A stretch of DNA of 64,000 nt. Source: Pedobacter frigiditerrae. GTDB lineage: Bacteria; Bacteroidota; Bacteroidia; Sphingobacteriales; Sphingobacteriaceae. Below the pieces are notes generated by a model. It saw only the letters and a list, made by a program, of their open reading frames with translations, made no database searches and was not told the DNA's origin. Where the stretch lies: the NCBI RefSeq assembly GCF_004331645.1, contig NZ_SJSK01000006.1, positions 310,001 through 374,000 on the forward strand, written 5' to 3'. Made by a program: the position numbers and the translations under genes. Below are positions 8,512 through 17,720 of the stretch, piece after piece. The number at the start of each line of letters is the position of its first letter. The stretch's first letter is position 1.

Positions 8512-10179
8512 TTATTTAACTGCTAGCTCAATTTTATTGGCGACGATAAAATCTCTATCCTTTGTTTTTAGAAATTCTTCCAGAATTACATTTTTATCTG
8601 CATCTAACTTCATATTGATAAAATCTTTACCATTTATAATTAGCTTAATTTGATGGCTAAGATCGAACATGTCTGTAGAAATATAGATTTTAATTCTTTT
8701 TACTCTTGATGTTTGGATGTCAATGGTATTTCCTTGTACACTTGCAATGATGGCGCCAGATTTATTTTTGCTGAAATCTAAAATTCCAGCTTTCCCATTT
8801 TGCGTAACGGTAGGATTTAACAAGGTATGCCAACTGGCCTTTTCTGCTAGTGTATCTAATTCGATAATTTCAAGCCAGGCATTTCTTCCATTTCTAATAT
8901 TGTCTGTTTCCCATTGTATATTTTTGGGAAAGGGATTTCTTGTCTTTGTAATCAAAGTGTCGAAAATAAAGCTGATCGAATCTTTACTATCAATAGGTAA
9001 ACCATGGCCTCCTTGTTTAACAAAATTTTTCCAGTTTGCACCATTTTCAATCCCAAGCTTATAAATCCCATCAACAACTGGCAGCGGAAACGTTGCATCT
9101 TCGGAGCCGCTTATGCCATAAAATGTGGGGCTATTTTTTAGGTTTCTTAAACTAGTATTGCTAGCGTAAACTTTCGGTAAATAGTTTAATCCGAGAAATG
9201 AAGCAAATGTAGTTGGTTTATTCACTGCATACCAAAATGCACCGCTTCCACCGTTAGAATGCCCACCAATGTAAACTTTATTGTCATCAATATTATATAT
9301 AGATTTTATCATTTCAATCTCTCTCAATATAGTTTCAAACGCTTGTTGTTGGTAGATCCAGCCAAAACTTTTTTTACCAAATGGATAGATGATAAAGGCA
9401 TTTTGCGACTTGGCTTTATCCATAATTTTTACTTCCCTGCCCTTTTCGATCCACGCAGGATTACTGAAATTTGTTCTGCCAACAATTGCGCCATGGAGAT
9501 AAACATATAAAGGCGTTTTTTTGACAGGCTGATAATTTTTAGGGATATATACCAAAAAGGGAACAGTTAATGTGTCATTTACCTTGATGTAATACATAGT
9601 CCAGAAATCAGTTTTTTTAACTGGTTTAAAGGCCTTAAAATTTTTGATCTTTTGGATAAGACTTGCAGTACTTTCTTTTTTAGCCACCGTGTTCCAATAA
9701 TCGGTATTGCTTAAAACAGATTGATTTGCCCGATTGCTCGTATCTTTCAAAGCCATTGTGATTTTATCTATTGAGATTTGTGCAGAATCGGCTTTGTACT
9801 TCAGTACCGTAATGAAATTTTTCCATTCTGGCAAATTACGTAGGTACCTGTGGATGGTATCGTTCACAAACGTATCATAGCTGGGAAATTCATAAAATCC
9901 AGAATAATCATAAAAAATTTCTCCAGATCTTTTAATATAGTACTTGGCATTTTCCATATTTCCTATATACGAAGAGGCAACCGCAGCACGGTAGGTGTCA
10001 TAATTACTCTGCGTATTTTTTTGTACTAAATAATAGAGGTCGTAAAAATAAGCCGCTTTTTTCAGGTCTTTCTTTACGTAGTAATAATAGGCAGAGTCGA
10101 TAGCCTTAAAAGCTTTCTCTTGGGCATTCAAAAAAGAGCCCGTCATTAAGAAAATTAAACCAATAATTATTTTTTTCAT
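8512..10179 (-). CDS. Secreted alpha/beta-hydrolase (esterase/peptidase-like) with N-terminal helical region
   Basis: I chose the ATG at 10179 because MKKIIIGLIFLMTGSFLNAQ is a clean signal peptide; a longer frame from 10209 would bury it behind ten extra residues. The product is 555 residues. Residues about 20-150 are helical, TPR-like (YYYYVKKDLKKAAYFYDLYY). The hydrolase domain starts near 190. YLHGAIVG (about 227) is the oxyanion loop and GGHSNGGSG (about 306-314) is the nucleophile elbow with Ser308. GSEDATFPLPV and GGHGLP further on fit the acidic residue and His. Residues after about 440 form an extra beta-rich domain. Resembles Bacteroidota polyester- or peptide-cleaving secreted enzymes; the substrate cannot be told. 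Confidence 0.8.
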   Translation of the reverse strand: MKKIIIGLIFLMTGSFLNAQEKAFKAIDSAYYYYVKKDLKKAAYFYDLYYLVQKNTQSNYDTYRAAVASSYIGNMENAKYYIKRSGEIFYDYSGFYEFPSYDTFVNDTIHRYLRNLPEWKNFITVLKYKADSAQISIDKITMALKDTSNRANQSVLSNTDYWNTVAKKESTASLIQKIKNFKAFKPVKKTDFWTMYYIKVNDTLTVPFLVYIPKNYQPVKKTPLYVYLHGAIVGRTNFSNPAWIEKGREVKIMDKAKSQNAFIIYPFGKKSFGWIYQQQAFETILREIEMIKSIYNIDDNKVYIGGHSNGGSGAFWYAVNKPTTFASFLGLNYLPKVYASNTSLRNLKNSPTFYGISGSEDATFPLPVVDGIYKLGIENGANWKNFVKQGGHGLPIDSKDSISFIFDTLITKTRNPFPKNIQWETDNIRNGRNAWLEIIELDTLAEKASWHTLLNPTVTQNGKAGILDFSKNKSGAIIASVQGNTIDIQTSRVKRIKIYISTDMFDLSHQIKLIINGKDFINMKLDADKNVILEEFLKTKDRDFIVANKIELAVK

Positions 10180-10243
10180 GTGCTGTTGTTTTACACAAAA
10201 TAACAGCATTTAAAATTTTAAAAATTGTACTTTTCAGCCAAGC

Positions 10244-11092
10244 TTATTTTTTAATAAATTGAAATATTAATTTATCATCGCCAATTCTCTCAATAGATTT
10301 AAAGAACGTTTTAGGATTGGAGCCAGTAAGTTTATGGTATATTTTATTAAAGTAACTTTGATCATAAAAATGGCTTTCATATCCAATATCTGTTAAACGC
10401 TTAAACTGAGTTTGGAAAAATTTGTTTTCAATTGAGTACCTAAATTGAGCAATCCTGCGATATTCAACTGGTGATACGCCCAATACGTCTTTAAAATTTC
10501 GGTTGAATGACCGCAGGGAAACATTAAATTGAGCAGCAATTTTTTCTATTGATAAGTTTTTTTCAAAGTTGCATAGTAAGGCAACAGCACTTTCTAGATA
10601 AGATAATGGTATAGGTGCAAATCTTTGTAAAAGAAACTTATCGATAATTCTCCCCTTCTCCTGCTCGTCATCTATACTAAATAAACTTACCATAAATTCA
10701 GGAAAATGCGGGTCATCTTTCCATGAGTTAAATTGATCTTTTTCATAGCCCATAATTTTAGATAAAGGCTCGTTGATAAAATGGTTAATACCAAAATCTT
10801 TGAATAGAATAGTAACTCTATTTACCTTTCCTGAAATATTAACCATTAATGGCGCCTGCTTTTTTACCTGTACAAATATTTGATAGTTTGGATTTAAGCT
10901 TTGTCTTACACTAAAGTTAGATGGCTTGGAATCGAAGCTACTATCTTTATATATGCTCAATGCATTATAAGTATGTGGAAAGGAGTAATGTTTACTAGTA
11001 AAATCCTGGTCATCACTTTTAATAAAATAATAACAAGCAACATATTCTTTTAATTTCTCGCAAGGCTCTATTGTGTGAAAATGATTTTCCAT
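10244..11092 (-). CDS. AraC-family transcriptional regulator
   Basis: The 282-residue protein has an N-terminal cupin-like sensing region (about 1-150, start MENHFHTIEPCEKLKEYVAC) and an AraC DNA-binding domain from about 170 to 270. The first helix-turn-helix reads LSIEKIAAQFNVSLRSFNRN. The second, around FKRLTDIGYESHFYDQSYFN, is followed by the family's KIYHKLTGSNPKTFF. It lies 64 bp upstream of the esterase gene on the same strand. It may control that gene or its own transcription, but the sequence shows no clear operator. The ligand is unknown. Downstream of acn it is insulated by a terminator. Confidence 0.9.
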   Translation of the reverse strand: MENHFHTIEPCEKLKEYVACYYFIKSDDQDFTSKHYSFPHTYNALSIYKDSSFDSKPSNFSVRQSLNPNYQIFVQVKKQAPLMVNISGKVNRVTILFKDFGINHFINEPLSKIMGYEKDQFNSWKDDPHFPEFMVSLFSIDDEQEKGRIIDKFLLQRFAPIPLSYLESAVALLCNFEKNLSIEKIAAQFNVSLRSFNRNFKDVLGVSPVEYRRIAQFRYSIENKFFQTQFKRLTDIGYESHFYDQSYFNKIYHKLTGSNPKTFFKSIERIGDDKLIFQFIKK

Positions 11093-11146
11093 CTTATAAA
11101 AGACAAGTTTAAATGATAAATGTTGCTCAATGTTAAAATTAAATAA

Positions 11147-11182
11147 AAAATCCCATTCTGATTTTACTCAAAATAGGATTTT
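11147..11182 (-). terminator. Terminator of acn, direction-specific through G-U pairs
   Basis: The arms at 11147-11161 (AAAATCCCATTCTGA) and 11168-11182 (TCAAAATAGGATTTT) flank the loop TTTTAC. Read as minus-strand RNA, the two non-Watson-Crick positions become G-U pairs and the 15-bp stem is complete. Read as plus-strand RNA they are C-A mismatches. It therefore works for acn transcripts coming from the right. Confidence 0.75.
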
Positions 11183-11198
11183 CTTAATCTAAGCATCC

Positions 11199-11237
11199 AA
11201 ACTTTCGGACTTCGGTCTAAAAACTTGCGGACTTTTT
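11199..11237 (-). repeat. GTCCGAAAG-type repeat directly after the acn stop codon
   Basis: On the minus strand the sequence begins right after the TAA of acn: AAAGTCCGCAAGTTTTTAG, then ACCGAAGTCCGAAAGTTTGG. It matches 50391-50425 (AAAGTCGGAAAGTTTTTAG, then TCCGAAAGTCCGAAAG) after the aguB stop at nearly every position over about 35 bases. Confidence 0.7.
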
Positions 11238-13518
11238 ACAAGCCTGCAGCTTTTAAGGCAGCTTCCCTTCTAATGATATTTAATGCGCCACCAGCTTTAA
11301 ACCAGTCAATTTGTTGCGCATTGTAACTATGGTTAACAACGATAGTTTCCTTAGAACCATCTTTATGGTGTAAAACCATTTCTAAAGGAACATTTGGAGC
11401 AAAGGTTGTTAAACCTAAAATGTCTAAAGTATCGTCTTCCTGTATTTTGTTATAATCATCTTTGTCAGCAAACGTTAAGCCTAGCATACCTTGTTTTTTA
11501 AGGTTAGTTTCATGGATACGAGCAAAAGATTTTACCAATACAGCACGCACACCTAAATGACGAGGCTCCATAGCTGCATGTTCACGAGATGAACCTTCTC
11601 CGTAGTTTTCGTCACCAACTACCACAGAACCTAGTCCAGCTGCTTTATAAGCACGTTGAGTTGCTGGTACAGGTCCATACTCGCCAGTTAATTCGTTTTT
11701 AACGGTATCTGTTTTATCGTTAAAATAGTTAACCGCACCAATTAACATGTTGTTAGAAATGTTATCTAAGTGGCCACGGAATTTTAACCAAGGACCGGCC
11801 ATAGAAATATGGTCAGTTGTACATTTTCCTTTAGCTTTAATTAATAATTTTAACCCTTTTAAGTCAGTACCTTCCCAAGCAGCAAATGGGTCTAATAATT
11901 GTAAACGGTGCGAAGTAGGAGATACCAAAACCTGGACACCAGAGCCATCTTCAGCTGGTGCTTGGAAACCTGCATCTTCAACAGCATAACCATTTACAGG
12001 TAATTCGTCACCAATTGGTGGATCTAATTTAACCTGCTCACCTTTGTCGTTTGTTAATGTATCTGTTAATGGATTAAATCCAAGATTTCCAGCAATTGCA
12101 ATGGCTGCAACAATTTCTGGAGAAGTTACAAAAGCAAAAGTATTCGGGTTGCCATCGGCACGTTTAGCAAAGTTTCTGTTAAACGAGTGTACGATGGTGT
12201 TTTTCTCAGCTTTCTCAGCACCAGTTCTGTCCCACATACCAATACATGGTCCACAGGCATTAGTGAAAATCGTTGCGTTCAAATCTTCGAAAGTCCCCAA
12301 TAAACCATCGCGATCTGCTGTATAACGTACTTGCTCAGAACCTGGATTAATGCCAAACTCTGCTTTAATACCTAAGCCTTTATCAATTGCTTGTCTTGCG
12401 ATTGAAGCAGCACGAGATAAATCTTCGTAAGATGAGTTGGTACAAGAACCAATTAAACCCCATTCTACTTTCAATGGCCACCCGTTAGCAGCAGCAACCT
12501 CCTTCATTTGTGAAATAGGTGTGGCCAAATCTGGCGTAAATGGACCATTCAAATATGGTTCTAACTCGTCTAAGTTAATTTCTATAACTTGATCAAAATA
12601 TTTTTCAGGCTCTGCATAAACGGCATCATCTCCTGTTAAGTGTTCTTTTATAGCATTGGCAGCGTCAGCAACATCAGCACGGTTAGTAGCACGTAAATAA
12701 CGCTCCATGCTTTCATCGTAACCAAAAGTAGAGGTCGTAGCGCCAATTTCTGCACCCATGTTACAGATAGTACCTTTACCCGTACAGCTTAAGTTGATAG
12801 CGCCATCGCCAAAATATTCTACAATTGCACCAGTGCCGCCTTTTACGGTTAAAATACCAGCAACTTTTAAGATTACGTCTTTAGCAGAAGTCCAACCATT
12901 TAACTTGCCTGTCAATTTTACGCCAATTAATTTCGGGAATTTAAGCTCCCAAGGTAAACCAGCCATTACATCACAAGCATCAGCACCACCAACACCAATC
13001 GCAACCATACCTAAACCACCTGCGTTTACAGTGTGACTATCAGTACCAATCATCATTCCGCCTGGGAAAGCATAATTTTCTAATACAACTTGGTGAATGA
13101 TACCTGCACCTGGTTTCCAGAAACCAATACCATATTTATTTGAAACCGAAGCCAAGAAATCAAATACCTCTTTGCTTTCTGTGTTGGCGTGTGGTAAATC
13201 TATATCTGCGCCAAGTTTAGCAGTGATTAAGTGATCACAGTGCACGGTAGAAGGTACAGCAACTTGTGGGCGACCAGCCTGCATAAATTGTAATAGCGCC
13301 ATTTGTGCAGTTGCATCTTGCATGGCAACTCTATCTGGTGCAAAATCTACATAGTCAGTACCGCGGATAAATGCTGTTTTTGCATTGCCATCCCACAGGT
13401 GTGTGTATAATATTTTCTCTGAAAGTGTTAAAGGTCTGCCAACAACTTTACGTGCAGCATCTACACGGCTACTAAAGTTCTCGTACACCTTTTTGATCAT
13501 TTCTATATCAAAAGCCAT
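11236..13518 (-). CDS. acn: Aconitate hydratase, mitochondrial/AcnA-like type
   Basis: Aconitase interconverts citrate and isocitrate through cis-aconitate using a [4Fe-4S] cluster, in the TCA cycle. The 760-residue protein has the mitochondrial-type layout: three cluster-bearing domains and a swivelling C-terminal domain. Cluster ligands are visible in GLIGSCTNSSYEDL (about residue 357) and TNACGPCIGMW (about 420-424). GENYGEGSSREHAAMEPRHLG-type sequence near 640 is the conserved Ser/Arg active-site loop of the swivel domain. No signal peptide. The gene lies 181 bp downstream of acnB on the same strand, separated by a strong palindrome, so each probably has its own 3' end. A terminator follows at 11147-11182. 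Confidence 0.96.
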   Translation of the reverse strand: MAFDIEMIKKVYENFSSRVDAARKVVGRPLTLSEKILYTHLWDGNAKTAFIRGTDYVDFAPDRVAMQDATAQMALLQFMQAGRPQVAVPSTVHCDHLITAKLGADIDLPHANTESKEVFDFLASVSNKYGIGFWKPGAGIIHQVVLENYAFPGGMMIGTDSHTVNAGGLGMVAIGVGGADACDVMAGLPWELKFPKLIGVKLTGKLNGWTSAKDVILKVAGILTVKGGTGAIVEYFGDGAINLSCTGKGTICNMGAEIGATTSTFGYDESMERYLRATNRADVADAANAIKEHLTGDDAVYAEPEKYFDQVIEINLDELEPYLNGPFTPDLATPISQMKEVAAANGWPLKVEWGLIGSCTNSSYEDLSRAASIARQAIDKGLGIKAEFGINPGSEQVRYTADRDGLLGTFEDLNATIFTNACGPCIGMWDRTGAEKAEKNTIVHSFNRNFAKRADGNPNTFAFVTSPEIVAAIAIAGNLGFNPLTDTLTNDKGEQVKLDPPIGDELPVNGYAVEDAGFQAPAEDGSGVQVLVSPTSHRLQLLDPFAAWEGTDLKGLKLLIKAKGKCTTDHISMAGPWLKFRGHLDNISNNMLIGAVNYFNDKTDTVKNELTGEYGPVPATQRAYKAAGLGSVVVGDENYGEGSSREHAAMEPRHLGVRAVLVKSFARIHETNLKKQGMLGLTFADKDDYNKIQEDDTLDILGLTTFAPNVPLEMVLHHKDGSKETIVVNHSYNAQQIDWFKAGGALNIIRREAALKAAGL

Positions 13519-13637
13519 ACTTTATTTTTTAATAATTATTATCAATAACGATATTATCTAAAATTAAACAATTTTTAACAGACTTGTTTTTGAGATTTGT
13601 CAAATTCTGTAATTTAAAACTATTCTATGATAAACAA

Positions 13638-13667
13638 AGAGGCTATCCGATATATCGGATAGCCTCT
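13638..13667 (-). terminator. 30-bp perfect palindrome, terminator of acnB
   Basis: AGAGGCTATCCGA (13638-13650), a TATA centre, and TCGGATAGCCTCT (13655-13667) form an uninterrupted palindrome 33 bp past the acnB stop. On the minus strand the stem is followed by TTGTTTATC, a moderate U-tract. It sits between two minus-strand genes, so it should end acnB transcripts. Confidence 0.75.
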
Positions 13668-13699
13668 TATTTTTAACAAACTATATATTTATTTGTTTC

Positions 13700-16465
13700 T
13701 TATTGTTTTGTAGATATAGGGGTGAACTTTGTTAAGTTGATACCTTCTACCGCTTCTTTATATTCTTCTATGCTTGGAATACGACCTAAGATAGCAGATA
13801 GAACTACTACAGGTGTAGATGCCAATAAAGATTCTCCTTTTTTGCCGTCTTTATCTTCTACCACACGGCCTTGGAACAAACGTGTAGAGGTCGCCATTAC
13901 CGTATCTCCTTTGGCTGCTTTCTCTTGATTACCCATGCATAAGTTACAGCCTGGGCGCTCTAAATACATGATGTTTTCATACTCAGTACGTGCTGCGCTT
14001 TTAGGAAGCGCATCGCTGAACTCGAAGCCAGAATACTTTTGTAAATATTCCCAATCTCCTTCTGCTTTCAGCTCATCAATAATATTGTAGGTCGGAGCCG
14101 CAACTACCAACGGTGCTTTGAATGATACCGAACCAGTTTGCGTTTCTATGTTTTTCAACATTTGAGAAACAATTTTCAAGTCATCCTTATGTACCATACA
14201 AGAGCCTACGAAACCAAGGTCTACTTTTTTATCGCCACCGTAGTAAGTTAAGTCTCTGATTGTATCGTGTGTATAACGTTTAGAAACATCTACATTGTTC
14301 ACATCTGGATCGGCAATCATTGGTTCGTTAATGATATCTAAATCAATAACTACTTCTGCATAGTATTTGGCATTTGTATCAGGCATTAAAGCTGGTTTGA
14401 TACCTGTTTTAATTTCCTCAATACGTTTATTTGCTTTATTGATTAAACCTTGTAAAACTTGGTTATGGTTGTCCATACCCTTGTCTATCATAATTTGAAT
14501 ACGATTTTTAGCAATTTCTAAAGATTGGATTAAAGTGTCATCTTGTGAAATACAGATAGATGCTTTTGCTTTCATTTCTGCGGTCCAGTCTGTAAAAGTA
14601 AAGGCTTGGTCAGCTAATAAAGTGCCAATGTGTACTTCAATAATACGGCCTTGGAATACGTTTTCACCATCAAACTGTTGCAGCATTTGCAATTGTGTCG
14701 CATGTACTACATCACGGAAATCCATGTGTTCTTTCATTTGGCCTTTGAACGTAACTTTTACTGACTCAGGAATTGGCATAGAAGCCTCGCCTGTTGCTAA
14801 TGCTAATGCTACAGTGCCAGAATCTGCACCGAAAGCTACTCCTTTAGACATGCGTGTGTGCGAGTCGCCTCCAATGATGATTGCCCATTCGTCAATCGTG
14901 ATGTCATTCAGTACTTTGTGAATAACGTCTGTCATAGAATGATATTCGCCTTTAGGGTCACGAGCAGTAATAACGCCAAAGTCATTCATGAACTTCATGA
15001 GTTTTGGAATGTTTGCTTGTGCTTTTTTATCCCAAACGGAAGCTGTATGGCAACCTGATTGATAAGCGCCATCAACAATTGGAGAAATAACTGTAGCAGC
15101 CATCGCCTCTAATTCTTGAGCGGTCATTAAACCTGTAGTGTCTTGAGAACCTACGATGTTTACTTCGACACGAACATCAGAACCGGCATGTAACACCTGG
15201 CCTTGTGCTAATCCTACAGCATTTTTATTGAATATTTTTTCTACAGCAGTTAAACCTTGCCCTTCGATAGATACTTCTTTAGCAGGAGCATAAACTAAAG
15301 GAGCTTCAATTCCTAAAATTCTAGCAGCAAAAGTTTGGATTTTTTTACCAAAAACGATAGCATAAGAACCACCAGCTTTGATAAACTCCATTTTTTGCGG
15401 TGTTAATGCTTTCGAAATATTGATTAACTCTTGCTCGCCGTTATATAATTTTTTAGTTCTTGTATTGATCGTTAGAACAGTTCCAGTTTCAATAGGATAT
15501 ACTTGCTCTAAAATCGGTTCATTGTTTTCATTACGCAGAACATTGCCATTCTCATCAGTTTTCTTTACCCAATTTTGAAGGTCGATACCGATACCACCAG
15601 TTACATCAACAGTTGTTAAAAAAATTGGAGAAATACCATTGGTTCCACCAACAATTGGAGCGAAGTTTACAAATGGAACATATGGGCTAGATGGTTTACC
15701 TGTCCAAAGCGCCACGTTATTTACACCCGACATTCGTGAAGAGCCTACGCCCATGGTACCTTTTTCTGCCACCAACATTACGCTAGCATCTGAATGCTGT
15801 ACTTGCAAAGCTTTAATTTGCTCTTGCGCTTCTGGTGTAATCATACATTTGCCATGCAATTCACGGTCTGAGCGAGAGTGTGCTTGATTACCTGGAGACA
15901 ATAAATCCGTAGAGATATCGCCAATACCTGCGATAAAAGTTACTACTTTTATTTCTTCTGCAACTTCAGGAAGTTTGGTGAAGAATTCGGCTTGAGCGTA
16001 GCTTTCTAATATTTCTTTCGCAATAGCGTTACCATTTTGGTAAGCTTCTTTTAGGCGATCCGTATCTGCATCATATAAGAAAACTTGTGTTTTAAGTACC
16101 TCCGCAGCTTTATGAGCTTTATCACCATTGTCGGCCAAAGCAATGTCTAGCAAAACTTTGATAGAAGGTCCACCCTTCATGTGAGATAACAATTCGAAAG
16201 CAAAATCAGGAGTGATTTCTGCAACAACAGAGCCGACTAAAATAATCTCTTTTAAGAACTCTGCTTTTACGCCAGCTGCGCCCGTAGTGCCTGGTAAAGT
16301 ATTGTAAATAAAAAAATTAACAGCATCTGGTCTGTTAATATTATTTACACTCTTAATTTGATTGATGATTTCGCTTGTTAGTTCGGCTCCGTCAATAGGT
16401 TTAGGATGAAGACCTTGAGCTTTTCTTTCTTCAATTTCCTGGATATAATCGTTATAAATACTCAT
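13700..16465 (-). CDS. acnB: Bifunctional aconitate hydratase 2 / 2-methylisocitrate dehydratase AcnB
   Basis: AcnB is the second, distantly related bacterial aconitase, with an N-terminal HEAT-like domain ahead of the swivel and cluster domains. It can also hydrate 2-methylaconitate in the methylcitrate cycle. The 921-residue length fits AcnB (about 865 in E. coli, often 920 in Bacteroidota). Cluster-binding motifs are LGFVGSCMVHKDD (about 750-757) and ERPGCNLCMGNQEKAAKG (about 838-848). GVGSSRMSGVNNVALW near 255 is the swivel-domain loop. It is cytoplasmic, and the start MSIYNDYIQEIEERK is typical. It stands after a long gap to the right, so its promoter should lie in 16466-16700; I saw no convincing -7 box there on the minus strand. 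Confidence 0.96.
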   Translation of the reverse strand: MSIYNDYIQEIEERKAQGLHPKPIDGAELTSEIINQIKSVNNINRPDAVNFFIYNTLPGTTGAAGVKAEFLKEIILVGSVVAEITPDFAFELLSHMKGGPSIKVLLDIALADNGDKAHKAAEVLKTQVFLYDADTDRLKEAYQNGNAIAKEILESYAQAEFFTKLPEVAEEIKVVTFIAGIGDISTDLLSPGNQAHSRSDRELHGKCMITPEAQEQIKALQVQHSDASVMLVAEKGTMGVGSSRMSGVNNVALWTGKPSSPYVPFVNFAPIVGGTNGISPIFLTTVDVTGGIGIDLQNWVKKTDENGNVLRNENNEPILEQVYPIETGTVLTINTRTKKLYNGEQELINISKALTPQKMEFIKAGGSYAIVFGKKIQTFAARILGIEAPLVYAPAKEVSIEGQGLTAVEKIFNKNAVGLAQGQVLHAGSDVRVEVNIVGSQDTTGLMTAQELEAMAATVISPIVDGAYQSGCHTASVWDKKAQANIPKLMKFMNDFGVITARDPKGEYHSMTDVIHKVLNDITIDEWAIIIGGDSHTRMSKGVAFGADSGTVALALATGEASMPIPESVKVTFKGQMKEHMDFRDVVHATQLQMLQQFDGENVFQGRIIEVHIGTLLADQAFTFTDWTAEMKAKASICISQDDTLIQSLEIAKNRIQIMIDKGMDNHNQVLQGLINKANKRIEEIKTGIKPALMPDTNAKYYAEVVIDLDIINEPMIADPDVNNVDVSKRYTHDTIRDLTYYGGDKKVDLGFVGSCMVHKDDLKIVSQMLKNIETQTGSVSFKAPLVVAAPTYNIIDELKAEGDWEYLQKYSGFEFSDALPKSAARTEYENIMYLERPGCNLCMGNQEKAAKGDTVMATSTRLFQGRVVEDKDGKKGESLLASTPVVVLSAILGRIPSIEEYKEAVEGINLTKFTPISTKQ

Positions 16466-17720
16466 CTTGATGGTTAATTTTTTTGGCTATAAGTTGTGTA
16501 TCGAATATACACCGCTTCTTAACTAAAAAAAATATGGGTTTTTGTGTGTTAAGTGTGTCTATTGATCAAAAAAATCCGTTTTTTGGTCAAACCAAAAATA
16601 ATAAAAAACAATGTTTAAATATAATTTGCGCCAGCGATTAATTAATTTGGAATTATTCTAAATAGAGACGAAGGATATTAATTTTAATTGACAATATGTT
16701 GTTAATAAGTGTATTGTGTTAAGTTGCTGCCGATTTTAATTAAACTTTTTTATAATTTTAAAACTCTTTGTAAAGTGATTTCTTAGTAAGAGAAATTAAA
16801 ATAGACTTTTGAAGAAAATTGAATCTTGTCAAGGTTTTTAAGGATTAAGCGAAAACTTTAATGGCTGCAATTTATAGGCCTAGATTTTAATCGCTGAACA
16901 TGAAGAACTTTATATCCACTTTTATTCCGCTTGAAAAACTTTGTTGTTCTATTGTCTTGGTCGTTAAACGTAACACTTAAACAATAATGCTAAGTCTAAT
17001 AAAGCTAAACATGAGCGCCTATAAAGATGTAAGATGAACGAAGGGTTAACGTAGGATGATACTGTTAATGCTAAGGCTATACTTATGTATGGCTAGCGCT
17101 CTTGCACTGCATTCTATGTCCTGAGCTTTAGTTCCTGGTTGTTTTTTTTCCTTGAGCTTTTTTTTATTCAATTTTCGCCCAAATCCTAGCTCCAAACAAT
17201 TAAACAACTTAAGCCTTATCGCGGTCCAACTCTCCACTTGCAAGTGCCTATAACAGCTCGGTGCCAAGTATGCACTAGGTAGGGTACAAGTAGGGTACTG
17301 CTTCGATAAAAAGCCTATAAAACCGCACTGAAGTAGGTAATTTGGTAGATTTTGGCTCATTTTATCCTACAGGGACGCTAGAAACGCGGTTTTGCAAGGA
17401 CCAAAGTGAGGATAAAGGGCATTAGAGATGAAAAATGAAAGCGTTGAAAGCATTATTTTTTAAATGACCTATTTGCTTGAAAAAGAATGGGTGACTATAA
17501 TTCCACACAAATTTTTGCTTGTCCATTTAAAAAACGAACCGTACAGTTGACATCAACAAACATGCATTTTGAAGTGGAGATCAATGATTTTATTGTTCGT
17601 TACCGAACAGTTTTGTGCATTAATGAACACTAATTAAATCAAATACGTACTAATTACTTGTTTTATAGCTGATTATTGATGTAGATTGCTTTGGCACAAA
17701 CTTAGCCTTCTAGGCAAATG
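16466..17720. other. 1.25-kb non-coding gap with a structured, GC-richer patch
   Basis: No gene is supported here. The part next to acnB (16466-16850) is very AT-rich and includes the small palindrome TTTGGTCAAACCAAA. From about 17030 to 17450 base composition becomes balanced. This patch holds the perfect palindrome CACTTGCAAGTG (17235-17246) and four 11-bp direct repeats (17260-17303). A minus-strand open frame at 17046-17360 covers the patch but looks accidental: no family resemblance, no signal, low-complexity lysine stretch. The patch may be a remnant of a mobile element, a structured RNA, or a regulatory region for the deacetylase or acnB. Confidence 0.6.
17260..17303. repeat. Four 11-bp direct repeats
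   Basis: The units GGTGCCAAGTA, TGCACTAGGTA, GGGTACAAGTA and GGGTACTGCTT follow one another without spacers. The period is close to one helical turn of DNA. A second 4 x 11 bp array with a related ACTTG core is at 39242-39285. Confidence 0.65.

Noticed and set aside
17260..17303. CRISPR array
   Set aside because: The repeats are 11 bp with no spacers between them; no cas gene is present.
17046..17360. 104-aa open frame on the minus strand in the long gap
   Set aside because: No recognisable family, signal or domain; it runs through an 11-bp array and a lysine-rich stretch, so it is probably accidental.
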